From: Bin55 sp964511425
GTDB taxonomy: Bacteria > Pseudomonadota > Gammaproteobacteria > Pseudomonadales > Azotimanducaceae
NCBI GenBank assembly: GCA_964511425.1
Contig: CAZEFI010000022.1
Span: forward strand, 1-29,853
Length of the DNA stretch: 29,853 nt
Direction of reading: 5' to 3'
Part shown: positions 14,969-23,867 of the stretch, piece after piece
How positions within the stretch are numbered: position 1 is the first letter of the stretch
Layout: each line of letters starts with the position of its first letter
Notes under the pieces: generated by a model
The model's input: only the letters and a program-made list of their open reading frames with translations
Databases searched by the model: none
Told to the model about the DNA's origin: nothing
Program-made: the position numbers and the translations under genes

Positions 14969-16665
14969 AGCAAAAACGCGCTCTACTGTTCGTTGCGCTT
15001 GCGTTTGCCGGCGGCGCGATCTATCCCTTTGCGTTTGCGCCATACGGAATTTGGCCAATCGCGCTGGTGTCTTTTGTGCTATTGTTCTATGCATCTGAGC
15101 AAGTTTTCGAACGTGCTTTTCTTCTTCGGTTTTTGGTTTTATTTGCATTTGCCGTCGGAATGTATGGTGTCGGCACATCTTGGGTACATAACAGTTTTCA
15201 ATCGGTTGGGGACTTATCGGGGACGATCTCGGTTTGGATAACAGCTCTGTTCGTGCTTGCAGCGGCCATTTTGTTTTCCGGTATCTTGGGTGTTATTCAA
15301 GAAATCTGGGCACTTCGCCCAAGATTTATCGAAACCGAAAAAGACACTATGACGTTGGTGAGGAAACCATCATCCGCACATAGACGTTACTCCGTTTTTG
15401 GAACCGTATTTGGGTGGATGGTGTTCGAATTTCTGAACACGTTAATAGAGTGGGAACTGTCGTTTCCCTGGTTGCTAGCTGGGTATGCGTTTATCGATAC
15501 ATGGCTCGTTGGATTCGCGACGGTTGGCGGCGTGACTTTGGTCAGTTTTTTTGTTCTAATTACGGCTTCGGCTCTGTATCGAATTCGACGCATTCGATTG
15601 TTAACTATCGTACTAGCGGTTATTCCCTGGTTACTAGCAGTTGTCTTACTCAATGTCCCCTGGACGCGACCTGTCGAAGAAAAAGAGGTAGCCTTGATAC
15701 AAAACAACTTTTCAATTATGGAAAAAATGGAGGAGGACGGTCCAACGCATTCTTGGCGAACGAATACAAGATTAACGCTGGAAGCAGACGGTGTAGATTT
15801 GGTGATTTGGCCCGAAGTTGCAATCCATAGTTTTTTGACTCAGGAATTGGTTTATTCACTATATTCTCTTGCAGCGCGGGTTGACGCTTCCGTAGTCACC
15901 GGTACGTTGAGTCTTACCAACTCTCGCGACGGAGAATCTGTCATCCACAATATTGCTGTCGGCGTGACTAAGTACGAACCGGAGTATCAAGAGTACCAAA
16001 AGACAAAAATGGCTCCGTTCGGAGAGATTATCCCCTTTAAACCTGTTCTCGAACCAATTGTGAAGTGGTTGCAACTACCAGTCAATGCGATCGGTCCCGG
16101 GATTGGAACACAACACAACATGGACTTAGATGGACTAGATGTTGGCATCACCATCTGTTATGAGATCGCGTTTCCCTCGTATGTAGCCGCACGAAGTAAA
16201 AATTCGGGTATTTTGGTGACCATCAGTGAAGATGCATGGATGGGAAACTCCGTCGGGCCTGCACAGCACATGCAGATCGCACGGATGCGAGCAGTTGAAA
16301 CTGGTCGGTACTTAGCACGGGCGACGACAAGAGGAATTAGTGGTATCGTCGATCCGAGAGGAAAATTGATCGCGACGATGCCGGCAAATCAACAGGGAGT
16401 GGTTCGCGGCACCGTCCAAACAATGGAAGGGGAGACTTGGTTTGTACGATATCTATCTGGGATGACTGGCTGGCTCTGGGGGGTATTGGTCCTGTTGGGT
16501 GGCGGTATGGTTTCCGCTTTCGGTGGCGTTGTAGGCTTGTTATTTCTACGACAAATATTTTTTCGAGAAGTTGACAAAGTCGACGACGAGAGTGCACCAG
16601 ACAAAGTTTCAGAGGGAGATACGGACACAGGTGAAGAAACTGAACCAGAAAACGATCGGCACTAG
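14965..16665 (+). CDS. lnt: Apolipoprotein N-acyltransferase, start uncertain
   Basis: Lnt transfers the third acyl chain to lipoprotein N-termini in the inner membrane. Several N-terminal transmembrane helices precede a nitrilase-type domain. The triad is present: Glu in VIWPEVAIH (codon 15814), Lys in YQKTKMAPFGE, and Cys in TICYEIAFPSY. The first canonical start is GTG 15067, but the open frame upstream encodes what Lnt normally begins with (FVALAFAGGAIYPFAFAPYG), including the first helix. No ATG, GTG or TTG lies between the previous stop (14926) and 15067. The candidates are ATA 14965, overlapping the corC stop as ATAG and giving MEQKRALLF, or CTG 14986. I give the outer limit. The C-terminus ends in an acidic cytosolic tail of about 35 residues. 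Confidence 0.9.
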   Translation: MEQKRALLFVALAFAGGAIYPFAFAPYGIWPIALVSFVLLFYASEQVFERAFLLRFLVLFAFAVGMYGVGTSWVHNSFQSVGDLSGTISVWITALFVLAAAILFSGILGVIQEIWALRPRFIETEKDTMTLVRKPSSAHRRYSVFGTVFGWMVFEFLNTLIEWELSFPWLLAGYAFIDTWLVGFATVGGVTLVSFFVLITASALYRIRRIRLLTIVLAVIPWLLAVVLLNVPWTRPVEEKEVALIQNNFSIMEKMEEDGPTHSWRTNTRLTLEADGVDLVIWPEVAIHSFLTQELVYSLYSLAARVDASVVTGTLSLTNSRDGESVIHNIAVGVTKYEPEYQEYQKTKMAPFGEIIPFKPVLEPIVKWLQLPVNAIGPGIGTQHNMDLDGLDVGITICYEIAFPSYVAARSKNSGILVTISEDAWMGNSVGPAQHMQIARMRAVETGRYLARATTRGISGIVDPRGKLIATMPANQQGVVRGTVQTMEGETWFVRYLSGMTGWLWGVLVLLGGGMVSAFGGVVGLLFLRQIFFREVDKVDDESAPDKVSEGDTDTGEETEPENDRH

Positions 16666-16690
16666 AAGCCAAAATTTCCACGGAGAACCC

Positions 16691-16714
16691 AATGCGAAAT
16701 CCCTTTCGCATTTT
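16691..16714 (+). terminator. Rho-independent terminator after lnt
   Basis: A perfect 9-bp stem, AATGCGAAA (16691-16699) with TTTCGCATT (16704-16712), closes a four-base TCCC loop and runs into TTTT (16711-16714). It lies 25 bases after the lnt stop and probably ends the phoH-lnt transcript, separating it from leuS. Confidence 0.7.
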
Positions 16715-16837
16715 GAAGCATCCGTACCTCGGGGTTCAACCTGACGTTAGATTATGCACAGGTTAGCTGACTTGTTAATAGTTTTGTCATCGAATTTAAC
16801 AAATAGTTTGTTCTATCAGTTTAGCTCCATGATTACC

Positions 16838-17191
16838 TCATCGTTTGTCGCTTAATCGCTTACGAACGTCGTCATATGAGCTATGCAGATAGACCATAAA
16901 CGGGGGCTCTGCACTAGCTATAACATCCAAACTTCTAGCGTACAGCTCAAGAAATGTCTTGCTGAAAATGTGCAAGCCTGTTCGATGTTGCATCTTAAGA
17001 TCTAGATTAAACTGTGGTGTACTCGAAACTCGTACGCTACATCTTCGCACAGGGTGAACTTCGCTAATTATTACACTAGAGCTTCTCTGCGATGGATTTA
17101 CATCTCGTTTGGGCTGAATCAACGTGTTTTCTTCAAATTGGTTGCTCAAGTTGATTGCGAGCCCGTAGTCTATATTTGTTGCTTCGGTCAC
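16838..17191 (-). CDS. Hypothetical protein, doubtful
   Basis: A 117-codon open frame starting with GTG, without a visible Shine-Dalgarno. The product would be soluble, with a polar N-terminal half and a C-terminal half containing HIFSKTFLELYARSLDVIA. I do not recognise a family. It is the longest frame in the lnt-leuS gap, and no better gene competes for the space. Its length is not beyond chance, and it could be decayed sequence left by a rearrangement. Confidence 0.25.
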   Translation of the reverse strand: MTEATNIDYGLAINLSNQFEENTLIQPKRDVNPSQRSSSVIISEVHPVRRCSVRVSSTPQFNLDLKMQHRTGLHIFSKTFLELYARSLDVIASAEPPFMVYLHSSYDDVRKRLSDKR

Positions 17192-17259
17192 CGTCGTCGT
17201 AATGCTCGTTTCATTCTTTTGCGTGAGAAATTCGAGCTAACTTAATCGCCCTAGGATTT

Positions 17260-17288
17260 GTGACCAATACTGTGATGCGGTGCATAAT
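17260..17288 (+). promoter_or_regulatory. Candidate leuS promoter
   Basis: GTGACC (17260-17265, 4/6 to -35), an exact 17-base spacer and CATAAT (17283-17288, 5/6 to -10). Transcription would begin near 17295, about 38 bases before the TTG start of leuS. It agrees with a terminator upstream and an independent leuS-lptE-holA transcript. Confidence 0.45.
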
Positions 17289-17332
17289 TCCCTAATCTTT
17301 GAAAAACTACTTGTTCTCCTTTAAACTACACT

Positions 17333-19768
17333 TTGAAAAGTCCTTACGATCCAACTTCCATCGAACTAAAGTGGCAACAGAGATGGGAGGAACAAGGAAC
17401 AAACAATCTTTCTGAGCAAGACTTGCTCGGCGCAAAACACCCCTTTTACAACCTTATGATGTTTCCCTATCCCTCTGCGGAAGGGCTGCACATCGGTAAT
17501 ATCTACGCATACACCGGTGCTGACGTCCAAGGGCGTTTTCAACGCCTTCTGGGGAAAACAGTCTTTGAACCGATAGGATTTGATGCGTTTGGGATTCACA
17601 GTGAAAACTTCGCATTGAAGACCGGGACGAATCCCAATGAACTCATCCCCAAGAATATCGCGAACTTCACGCAGCAGTTAAAACGCTTTGGCGGAATGTT
17701 TGATTGGACTCACACGGTTGATACAACCGACCCAGAGTACTACAGGTGGACTCAATGGATTTTTGTCCAATTATTCAAAGCCGGATTGGTCGAACGTCGC
17801 GAAGCTGCGGTCAATTGGTGCCCATCTTGCATGACTGTGCTTGCCAACGAACAAGTGATCAACGGTTTTTGTGAAAGATGTGATGCCAAAGTAGGACAGC
17901 GACAACTTCCCCAATGGTTTGTCAGAATCACCAAGTACGCGAAGCGTTTGCTGGATAACATCGACGGCTTAGATTGGTCGAATACTACCAAAACAGCTCA
18001 AACGAACTGGATCGGTGCAAGTTCTGGAGTGTATTTGCAATTTCGGTACGGCGAGTCCGACGACAGCATCGAGGTGTTTACCACGCGCCCTGACACGGTG
18101 TTTGGTGCGACCTATTTAGTTCTTGCGCCAGAGCATGAAGGTGTCGACTCTTTGACCACAGAGAATCAGCGAAACGCAGTTGCACGCTATTTAAGTCATG
18201 TAGCGCAACAAGACATTGTGGAAAGACAATTAGTTGATCGAGAAAAAACTGGAGTATTCACGGGGTCCTACTGTGTGAATCCTGCCACCAACGAACGTAT
18301 TCCCATTTGGATATCCGATTATGTTTTGGTCGACTACGGTACTGGCGCAATCATGGCGGTTCCTGGACATGATCAACGAGATTTTGAGTTTGCGACCAAA
18401 TTTGATTTACCCATTCGCAGGGTAGTGGAAGAGCCGGGCGCGAACAACATGATCGATCTCATCGCAGCATACGAGGGCGATGGCACTCTGGTCAACTCGA
18501 AGCAGTTTGATGGCCTCGAAGTCGCAGATGCGAAAAAGAAAATAGTCAAGTGGTTGGGAAAAGACAAACTTGCAGAAGTTGCAGTTTCTTATCGCCTGCA
18601 CGACTGGTGTATTTCGAGACAACGGTATTGGGGACCACCCATTCCCATCATACACTGTGATGATTGCGGTGCAGTTGCGGTACCGGAAAAAGACTTACCC
18701 GTCCGTCTACCGTATCTTGAGGATTTTAGACCAAACGAGCGTGGTGAAAGCCCGCTATCACGCGATGTAGATTGGGTCAACGTACCGTGTCCAAAATGTG
18801 GTAAAGACGCGCGGCGCGAAACCGATGTGTCGGACACATTCTTGGACAGTGCTTGGTACTTTTTACGTTATCCCTGTACCGATACGAAAGATCAACCTTT
18901 CAATTCTCAGATCCTAAATAAGTGGTTACCAGTGACTTCCTACATTGGTGGAAATGAACATGCAGTTTTGCACATGTTGTATTCTCGTTTTCTGACTATG
19001 GCGTTGTACGACATTGGGATTTTGGATATCGAAGAACCCTATAAAAAATTTCGCGCCCATGGATTATTGATTCGAGAAGGACGAAAGATTTCGAAGAGTC
19101 GAGGAAATGTAATCGTATCGGATTCATTGATCGTCAAATTCGGAGCTGATACCGTGCGCATGTATCTCATGTTCTTGGGTCCGTATGAGCAGGGAGGGGA
19201 CTACCGTGAAGAAGGAATACACGGGCCTTTCAAGTTCTTGAACCGATTGTGGCAGTCGGTGCATGAGGCAAAACCGAGTACTACTGTGTCACCGCTCAAA
19301 GCGTCGCTCCATCGTACCATTAAACAAGTGACTGATGCAGTTGCAGAATTGCGCTATAACACGGCGATCGCAGCAATGATGGAATATTTGAACGAAGTTC
19401 GGGCAGATGGTCGCACCCCCTTGATATCGGAAGTCGAACCTCTGATAGTTTTGGTGGCCCCGTTCTGTCCTCACATTGCGGAAGAACTTTATGAGGAGCT
19501 AGGTCATCAAGGTGGTCTCTTTTCGAGTGGATGGTGGCCTGCATACGATGCTGAACTTTTAAGAGTGGAAACGGTTTCCATTCCAGTCTCGGTGAACGGT
19601 AAACGTCGCGCCATGATTGAAATCGATGTTGATAGTACGGTTGACGAAGTTGTAAAGACTGCACACACGCAACCGAATCTCGTCCGTCATCTCGAAGGAG
19701 TCGAAGTAAAGCGAACGGTTTATGTCAAGAATCGAATGTTGAATTTTGTTACCTCACCGGCAGCCTAG
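17333..19768 (+). CDS. leuS: Leucyl-tRNA synthetase, atypical for Gammaproteobacteria
   Basis: An 811-residue class I synthetase charging tRNA-Leu. The HIGH signature is LHIGN, the KMSKS loop is GRKISKSRGNV, and the editing domain carries EVFTTRPDTVFGATYLVLAP. The zinc-like insert NWCPSCMTVLANEQV is followed by GFCERC. Several stretches differ from the E. coli type: the block after HIGH reads FEPIGFDAFGIHSENFALK where E. coli has GWDAFGLPAEGAAVK, and the late block reads GGNEHAVLHMLYSRF. Both resemble LeuS of non-proteobacterial lineages as I remember them. The start is TTG, 38 bases after a predicted transcription start. It still sits in the normal place before lptE and holA, so replacement in situ is my inference. 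Confidence 0.95.
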   Translation: MKSPYDPTSIELKWQQRWEEQGTNNLSEQDLLGAKHPFYNLMMFPYPSAEGLHIGNIYAYTGADVQGRFQRLLGKTVFEPIGFDAFGIHSENFALKTGTNPNELIPKNIANFTQQLKRFGGMFDWTHTVDTTDPEYYRWTQWIFVQLFKAGLVERREAAVNWCPSCMTVLANEQVINGFCERCDAKVGQRQLPQWFVRITKYAKRLLDNIDGLDWSNTTKTAQTNWIGASSGVYLQFRYGESDDSIEVFTTRPDTVFGATYLVLAPEHEGVDSLTTENQRNAVARYLSHVAQQDIVERQLVDREKTGVFTGSYCVNPATNERIPIWISDYVLVDYGTGAIMAVPGHDQRDFEFATKFDLPIRRVVEEPGANNMIDLIAAYEGDGTLVNSKQFDGLEVADAKKKIVKWLGKDKLAEVAVSYRLHDWCISRQRYWGPPIPIIHCDDCGAVAVPEKDLPVRLPYLEDFRPNERGESPLSRDVDWVNVPCPKCGKDARRETDVSDTFLDSAWYFLRYPCTDTKDQPFNSQILNKWLPVTSYIGGNEHAVLHMLYSRFLTMALYDIGILDIEEPYKKFRAHGLLIREGRKISKSRGNVIVSDSLIVKFGADTVRMYLMFLGPYEQGGDYREEGIHGPFKFLNRLWQSVHEAKPSTTVSPLKASLHRTIKQVTDAVAELRYNTAIAAMMEYLNEVRADGRTPLISEVEPLIVLVAPFCPHIAEELYEELGHQGGLFSSGWWPAYDAELLRVETVSIPVSVNGKRRAMIEIDVDSTVDEVVKTAHTQPNLVRHLEGVEVKRTVYVKNRMLNFVTSPAA

Positions 19769-19775
19769 ATCAGTG

Positions 19776-20300
19776 ATGAGATTGATCAAATATGTATCGT
19801 CGTTTGCACTCGTAGCGGTTTCATTAACGCTGCTGACCAGTTGTGGTTTTTATCTGCGAATGACCAATCTCGGTTCGTATCTAACGACAGTGAACTTGGA
19901 CGTAGCCCAGTCGCCGCTTTTGGAGCGAGAGTTCAAACGAGTATTTGACCTCAACAACGTTACTGTGTCCGATTCTGAAAGCACGGATTTGTCAATACGA
20001 CTAGAAGACTACGAATTTCAGAAATCACCGTCCTTAGTTGTACCTCGAGAAGGGTTAATCGAGTACGAATTAATCGTCCAAGCGACCTTTCTAGTTTGGT
20101 TTGACGGGGACGAAGAATCGGCAGAAGAAATATCGTTTAGTCGAGCAGGGCGGGTACGCGTACATCCGAGTCAGTTACTGAGCACTTCTGCAGAAGAGCA
20201 GAAGGTGCGGACGGAACTTGCTCAGGGTGTCATCGACGATTTCGTACTCGATCTCTACCTCAGACTCGCGCACGAACAGGTTTCAGAATCTGTGGAATAG
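19776..20300 (+). CDS. lptE: LPS-assembly lipoprotein LptE
   Basis: 174 residues. The lipoprotein signal ends at the lipobox LLTSCGFYLR, typical of LptE, where the mature protein begins CGFxLR. It forms the outer-membrane plug within the LptD barrel that inserts lipopolysaccharide. The remaining part is a small alpha/beta domain with low overall conservation. The gene lies seven bases after leuS and four before holA, the standard order, which supports the assignment. ATG 19776 gives a normal signal peptide; the longer frame from 19746 would lie inside leuS. Its presence implies an LPS-bearing outer membrane. Confidence 0.9.
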   Translation: MRLIKYVSSFALVAVSLTLLTSCGFYLRMTNLGSYLTTVNLDVAQSPLLEREFKRVFDLNNVTVSDSESTDLSIRLEDYEFQKSPSLVVPREGLIEYELIVQATFLVWFDGDEESAEEISFSRAGRVRVHPSQLLSTSAEEQKVRTELAQGVIDDFVLDLYLRLAHEQVSESVE

Positions 20301-20304
20301 TTCG

Positions 20305-21330
20305 GTGAATATTTCGTTTGAAAAACTTCCACAGCAAGTTAAGAAACGACTGGATCCGATATATTTTCTTTTAGGCAACGAGCCATTGCTCGTTGAAGAG
20401 AGTTTCGACCTGATTGTTGCCGAGGCTAAAGCTAAGGGTTTTACGGAAGTCGAGCGTGTAGACCTCGCGCAACCCGACGATTGGTACTCGATTCTAACCG
20501 ATGCATCCAGCCGCTCACTGTTTGCGGAGAGACGCGTTTTCGACGTCCGACTCCCCCGAAACGTATTCACGTCCAACGTGCAAATCGCTCTTCGAGACTG
20601 GGTTCAGGAAGGAATGGAGGATACGATCTTGATATTACGTGGTTGGACTTGGGACTACCGTTTTCGAACCACCGCATGGTTTAAAACCATAACTTCCATC
20701 GCGACTACTGTAATCCTTGAAACCATACCTTCAGCAAAAGTGCCGCAATGGATCAGCAGTCGCGCGCAAGCACTCGGTTTAAACCTTACACGCGAGGCAA
20801 TTACGGAACTAGCCGATCTAACAGACGGTAATCTCTTTGCTGCGCAACAGGAACTCGAGAAATTGCGGTTGGTATTTTTGAATGAAAACCAGGCGTTGGG
20901 CGTCGAAGAATTAACGCGTATTAATTGGAGCATAAGTGGTGCGTTTGAATTGATCGATACCGCCTGTAACGGTAATGTCAGCAAACTTTCATCAATGCTA
21001 GCAGCCGTGCGTAGAGAAGGAACTCAACCATTGTTTCTTGTCGGTGCGCTGACATCACAATTGCGAAAGTACCATGATTTAGCTTGTGACCGATCGGTTC
21101 GCATAACGTCGAACAAGCGGCGTATAGGAGAAAGAGTCATTCAACGGATAGGGCGGTCTGGGTTGGAAAGTCTACTTATCGAGTGTGCGCACTTGGACTG
21201 TCAGCAAAAAGGAATCTTAAATGGAGATTCTTGGCTAGCCTTAGAATCGTTGTTGTTGAACTTGGCGGGCTACCAGAACCGTACTTTAGATACTGATGCT
21301 CAACAATTGCGCATCGACTACGAATTCTAG
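20305..21330 (+). CDS. holA: DNA polymerase III delta subunit
   Basis: About 341 residues, as in E. coli HolA. The protein opens with LDPIYFLLGNEPLLVEES, the conserved start of the delta subunit. The middle shows the AAA-like domain II and the domain III region ending LESLLLNLAG. Delta opens the beta clamp within the clamp loader. GTG 20305 lies four bases after the lptE stop and gives the expected N-terminus MNISFEKLPQQ; longer frames run into lptE. In most Gammaproteobacteria nadD and rsfS follow; here they do not, so conserved gene order ends at this point. Confidence 0.92.
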   Translation: MNISFEKLPQQVKKRLDPIYFLLGNEPLLVEESFDLIVAEAKAKGFTEVERVDLAQPDDWYSILTDASSRSLFAERRVFDVRLPRNVFTSNVQIALRDWVQEGMEDTILILRGWTWDYRFRTTAWFKTITSIATTVILETIPSAKVPQWISSRAQALGLNLTREAITELADLTDGNLFAAQQELEKLRLVFLNENQALGVEELTRINWSISGAFELIDTACNGNVSKLSSMLAAVRREGTQPLFLVGALTSQLRKYHDLACDRSVRITSNKRRIGERVIQRIGRSGLESLLIECAHLDCQQKGILNGDSWLALESLLLNLAGYQNRTLDTDAQQLRIDYEF

Positions 21331-21451
21331 TTTGGTCGAAACTACTTTTTAACGAAGTACAATAAGAGTGATAACTCCTGTTCTTGGACGGAATCACATC
21401 ACCGGACCGAGGAAAGAACACACTCGACTACTCAGCTAGGAGCAAAAGAAA

Positions 21452-21676
21452 GTGATAAAACCAGCCAGAGTACCAAGCATGGTAGAGGTCGTCTTCACTG
21501 GTGTTACCCTGTGTTTGATAATCATGATTTTAGAACCCATGGATACATTATTCGATAGAGTATTTTTTTGTTCTGGGATGATTCTTGGGACGATCGTTAT
21601 AGGCTATATATTGAGAAAAATCGCAATGTGGCAAATTACCCGAGATCGACAACCAGAAAAGTCCGAGGCTTGTTGA
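21452..21676 (+). CDS. Small two-helix membrane protein, function unknown
   Basis: 74 residues with two predicted transmembrane helices, about 10-29 (VVFTGVTLCLIIMILEP) and 37-56 (VFFCSGMILGTIVIGYIL), then a basic and acidic tail. Start: GTG 21452 preceded by AGGAG nine bases upstream, one of the best ribosome sites in the window, which is the main reason to accept it. I do not recognise the family. It may be co-transcribed with the repeat proteins downstream, from which it is separated by about 120 bases. Confidence 0.6.
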   Translation: MIKPARVPSMVEVVFTGVTLCLIIMILEPMDTLFDRVFFCSGMILGTIVIGYILRKIAMWQITRDRQPEKSEAC

Positions 21677-21797
21677 ACTCTAGGTACTCTGGAAACTTCT
21701 ATGTTTCAGATTTCGGTAATCGGTTCTGCAACAAGGGTCTGTTCCCCATATGCTCATTATCCAAGGGCTCCAATTAAAGTAAATCCAAGGTAAGTCC

Positions 21798-23696
21798 TTG
21801 ACGAACACCGAACTACATACCAATCACCGGCTCCTACCCATACTTGGTACTGTCTCAGTCGCAGTTTTAGCATTTATCTTGGGATATTTCGTTGCTTCAC
21901 ATAGCAATGATGAAACTTCAAGCTTACCCGCGGACCAAGACCTCGAATCCACACAGAGTGAATCGGAAGGAAGAACGAAGGAAAGAAGTGCTCTGTCGTT
22001 GGGAGAACTTCTAGACTCTTCTCAATTCAGCAGCCGATTTGCCCGAATTGGTCGTACGTTGGAAATACTTGCGCAAGCTGATGTATTTGCACTGAGCGAA
22101 TACTGGGAACAAGCAATTTCAATCGACACTCCCCATTTCCAAAAAGAAATACAGCGTAGCATTATTCAGCGGTGGTCTGTCTTTGATCCCGTCGAAGCAT
22201 TGAGTGTAGTTTTGAAATTACCACATCAGCCACACCGGTATGAATTAATTGAGCTTATATTTCTGGAGTGGTCCTACGCTAATATAGATCAAGCCCGAGA
22301 CCGTGCGCTCAGTCTTGATCAAGTAAGTAAAGAGGCAGCTGTTGCAGGTATGGTTGTCGCGCAAGAACACATGTCTGTTTCAGAACGAAGAGAGATTGCA
22401 CGACAACTCGATTGCGAATGGATCGCAATTGAAGTCCTTCAAAACTTGATAAGTTCTCCAGTGATCGAAAACCCTGCAGAAGAATGGAAAGACTTTATAC
22501 ATGAACACAGCGAAGACTTACCGTATTTAAATGTACCTCAATCTAAATTGCTGAATTACTTAGTTTATGCTTGGGTTCTTCAAGACGGTGTAAAAGCGAT
22601 TGATTCGATACGAGACGATCTACCGGAAAACTTCTCGTTAAATTCAACCGCAGATTTTGTAGCCGGCGAATTGATGCGTGAAGAGTTTCGAATTGCATTG
22701 GAGTTCGTGGTGGCTTTAGCAAACCGAGAGTCCGATAAAAAATTCCGTGAACTGGCAGTCGAAGTCATCGGTAAATGGGCGGAATCGGACGCGCGCGCAG
22801 CACTCGATGCGACGGTCGCCGTGGAAGCAAGGTCGTTAAGGCGAGAACTTCAAAAACGTGTATTAGAAGAATCTGCGAAGATTGACGCAGAAGCTCTTTT
22901 GAGTGATCTTCGAGACTTACCTGAAAGCCTCCGTCATCGTGCAGAAGAGATAGCTTTAATAGAGATTGCAAAACGATCACCTGAATCCGTCGCTGCCAAG
23001 TTAGGAGACATTGATCTACGCGAACATCGTGATCGAGTTGCCGAAGCCGTCGCGGTGCATTGGGGTGTCAGAGATATCGCCGGTGCACTCCATTGGATTA
23101 ACACCGATATAAATGTTGTTCACGGTCGACAGAACCTAACTGAAGCCGCGTTACGAGCACTCACTCGGAAGGATCCTCAATTGGCTTTTGATACTGCCGT
23201 GACCTTACCATTGAATGCAGAAGGTCAGGGTTGGGAAGGTCGCGTGATTTACGACCTATTACTTGTAGATACAGACTCTGCTATTCCAATGTTACCAAAA
23301 GCGCGCCCCGGTTTAACGAGACGGGACGCATATGATTGGGCGATATTAATGTTATTGACGTGGGAACAAGATGTTCCACTGGCGATGGACGTGTTGACGG
23401 AAATGTGTGAAGCGGAACCGAAGGGTACTCGGTACTCCACCGCGTTTCTAGCATCGAGAGCACCCCGTCAAGTTTTCGATACGCTTGACAGGATTTCTTC
23501 TGCGAAGGTACAAGCGGAACTCGCTGAATCGCTCATCAGGGAAAACGAACACAATGGTGTGTTCAGTGACGAAGAACTAGCAGTATTAAAGAACATTGAG
23601 AACTCAAAACCAGCACGTGGAGTGTCCCCAAAGCTCCACGAGGCTATGGAGCAGTATCGCCAAATAAAAAAAGAAAAACCGGCAGGCAATGGATGA
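21798..23696 (+). CDS. Membrane-anchored helical-repeat protein, paralog 1
   Basis: 632 residues. A single N-terminal transmembrane anchor (LLPILGTVSVAVLAFILGYF) precedes a short Ser/Glu-rich linker and a large, presumably periplasmic, all-helical domain. That domain is built from about eleven repeats of roughly 30-40 residues with a consensus near W-x3-D-x3-A-L, for example QRWSVFDPVEALSVV, GKWAESDARAALDAT and VHWGVRDIAGALHWI. No catalytic motif is visible, so a scaffold or binding role is likely (inference). The start is TTG with AAGG seven bases upstream. It is clearly related to the next gene: shared segments include AWVLQDG, EIAR.LD.EW and DEELA near the C-terminus. Confidence 0.8.
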   Translation: MTNTELHTNHRLLPILGTVSVAVLAFILGYFVASHSNDETSSLPADQDLESTQSESEGRTKERSALSLGELLDSSQFSSRFARIGRTLEILAQADVFALSEYWEQAISIDTPHFQKEIQRSIIQRWSVFDPVEALSVVLKLPHQPHRYELIELIFLEWSYANIDQARDRALSLDQVSKEAAVAGMVVAQEHMSVSERREIARQLDCEWIAIEVLQNLISSPVIENPAEEWKDFIHEHSEDLPYLNVPQSKLLNYLVYAWVLQDGVKAIDSIRDDLPENFSLNSTADFVAGELMREEFRIALEFVVALANRESDKKFRELAVEVIGKWAESDARAALDATVAVEARSLRRELQKRVLEESAKIDAEALLSDLRDLPESLRHRAEEIALIEIAKRSPESVAAKLGDIDLREHRDRVAEAVAVHWGVRDIAGALHWINTDINVVHGRQNLTEAALRALTRKDPQLAFDTAVTLPLNAEGQGWEGRVIYDLLLVDTDSAIPMLPKARPGLTRRDAYDWAILMLLTWEQDVPLAMDVLTEMCEAEPKGTRYSTAFLASRAPRQVFDTLDRISSAKVQAELAESLIRENEHNGVFSDEELAVLKNIENSKPARGVSPKLHEAMEQYRQIKKEKPAGNG

Positions 23697-23867
23697 TGAA
23701 GTTGTTTGTGTTCTGGATTGGTTTTAGACGTTTGTTATGTGTTTTAGGTGGTCATATCGATCAATCGATTGCTTAATGTCATTTCAAACTTATGGTACAA
23801 AGTTCGGTTCGATCTGCTTGCACGAGTTTGGGCACGTAGCTGTGGATGCAATACTCAGCGTAGAGCG

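Larger units (their letters stand above)
16666..17332. other. 667-base gap between lnt and leuS
   Basis: Unusually long for the lnt-leuS interval. It holds the lnt terminator, a doubtful minus-strand open frame of 117 codons (16838-17191), a shorter plus-strand frame (17054-17245) that overlaps it, and a promoter candidate for leuS. I recognise no tRNA, repeat or remnant of a known gene. Confidence 0.5.

Noticed and set aside
17054..17245. 63-codon plus-strand frame before leuS
   Set aside because: Overlaps the equally doubtful minus-strand frame, no ribosome site, no family.
21379..21420. Inverted repeat TGTTCTT / AAGAACA after holA
   Set aside because: Long loop, no U-tract; probably chance.
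23693..23776. 27-residue frame overlapping the stop of repeat paralog 1 as ATGA
   Set aside because: Coupled start is suggestive, but it is very short and has no recognisable content, so I do not call it.
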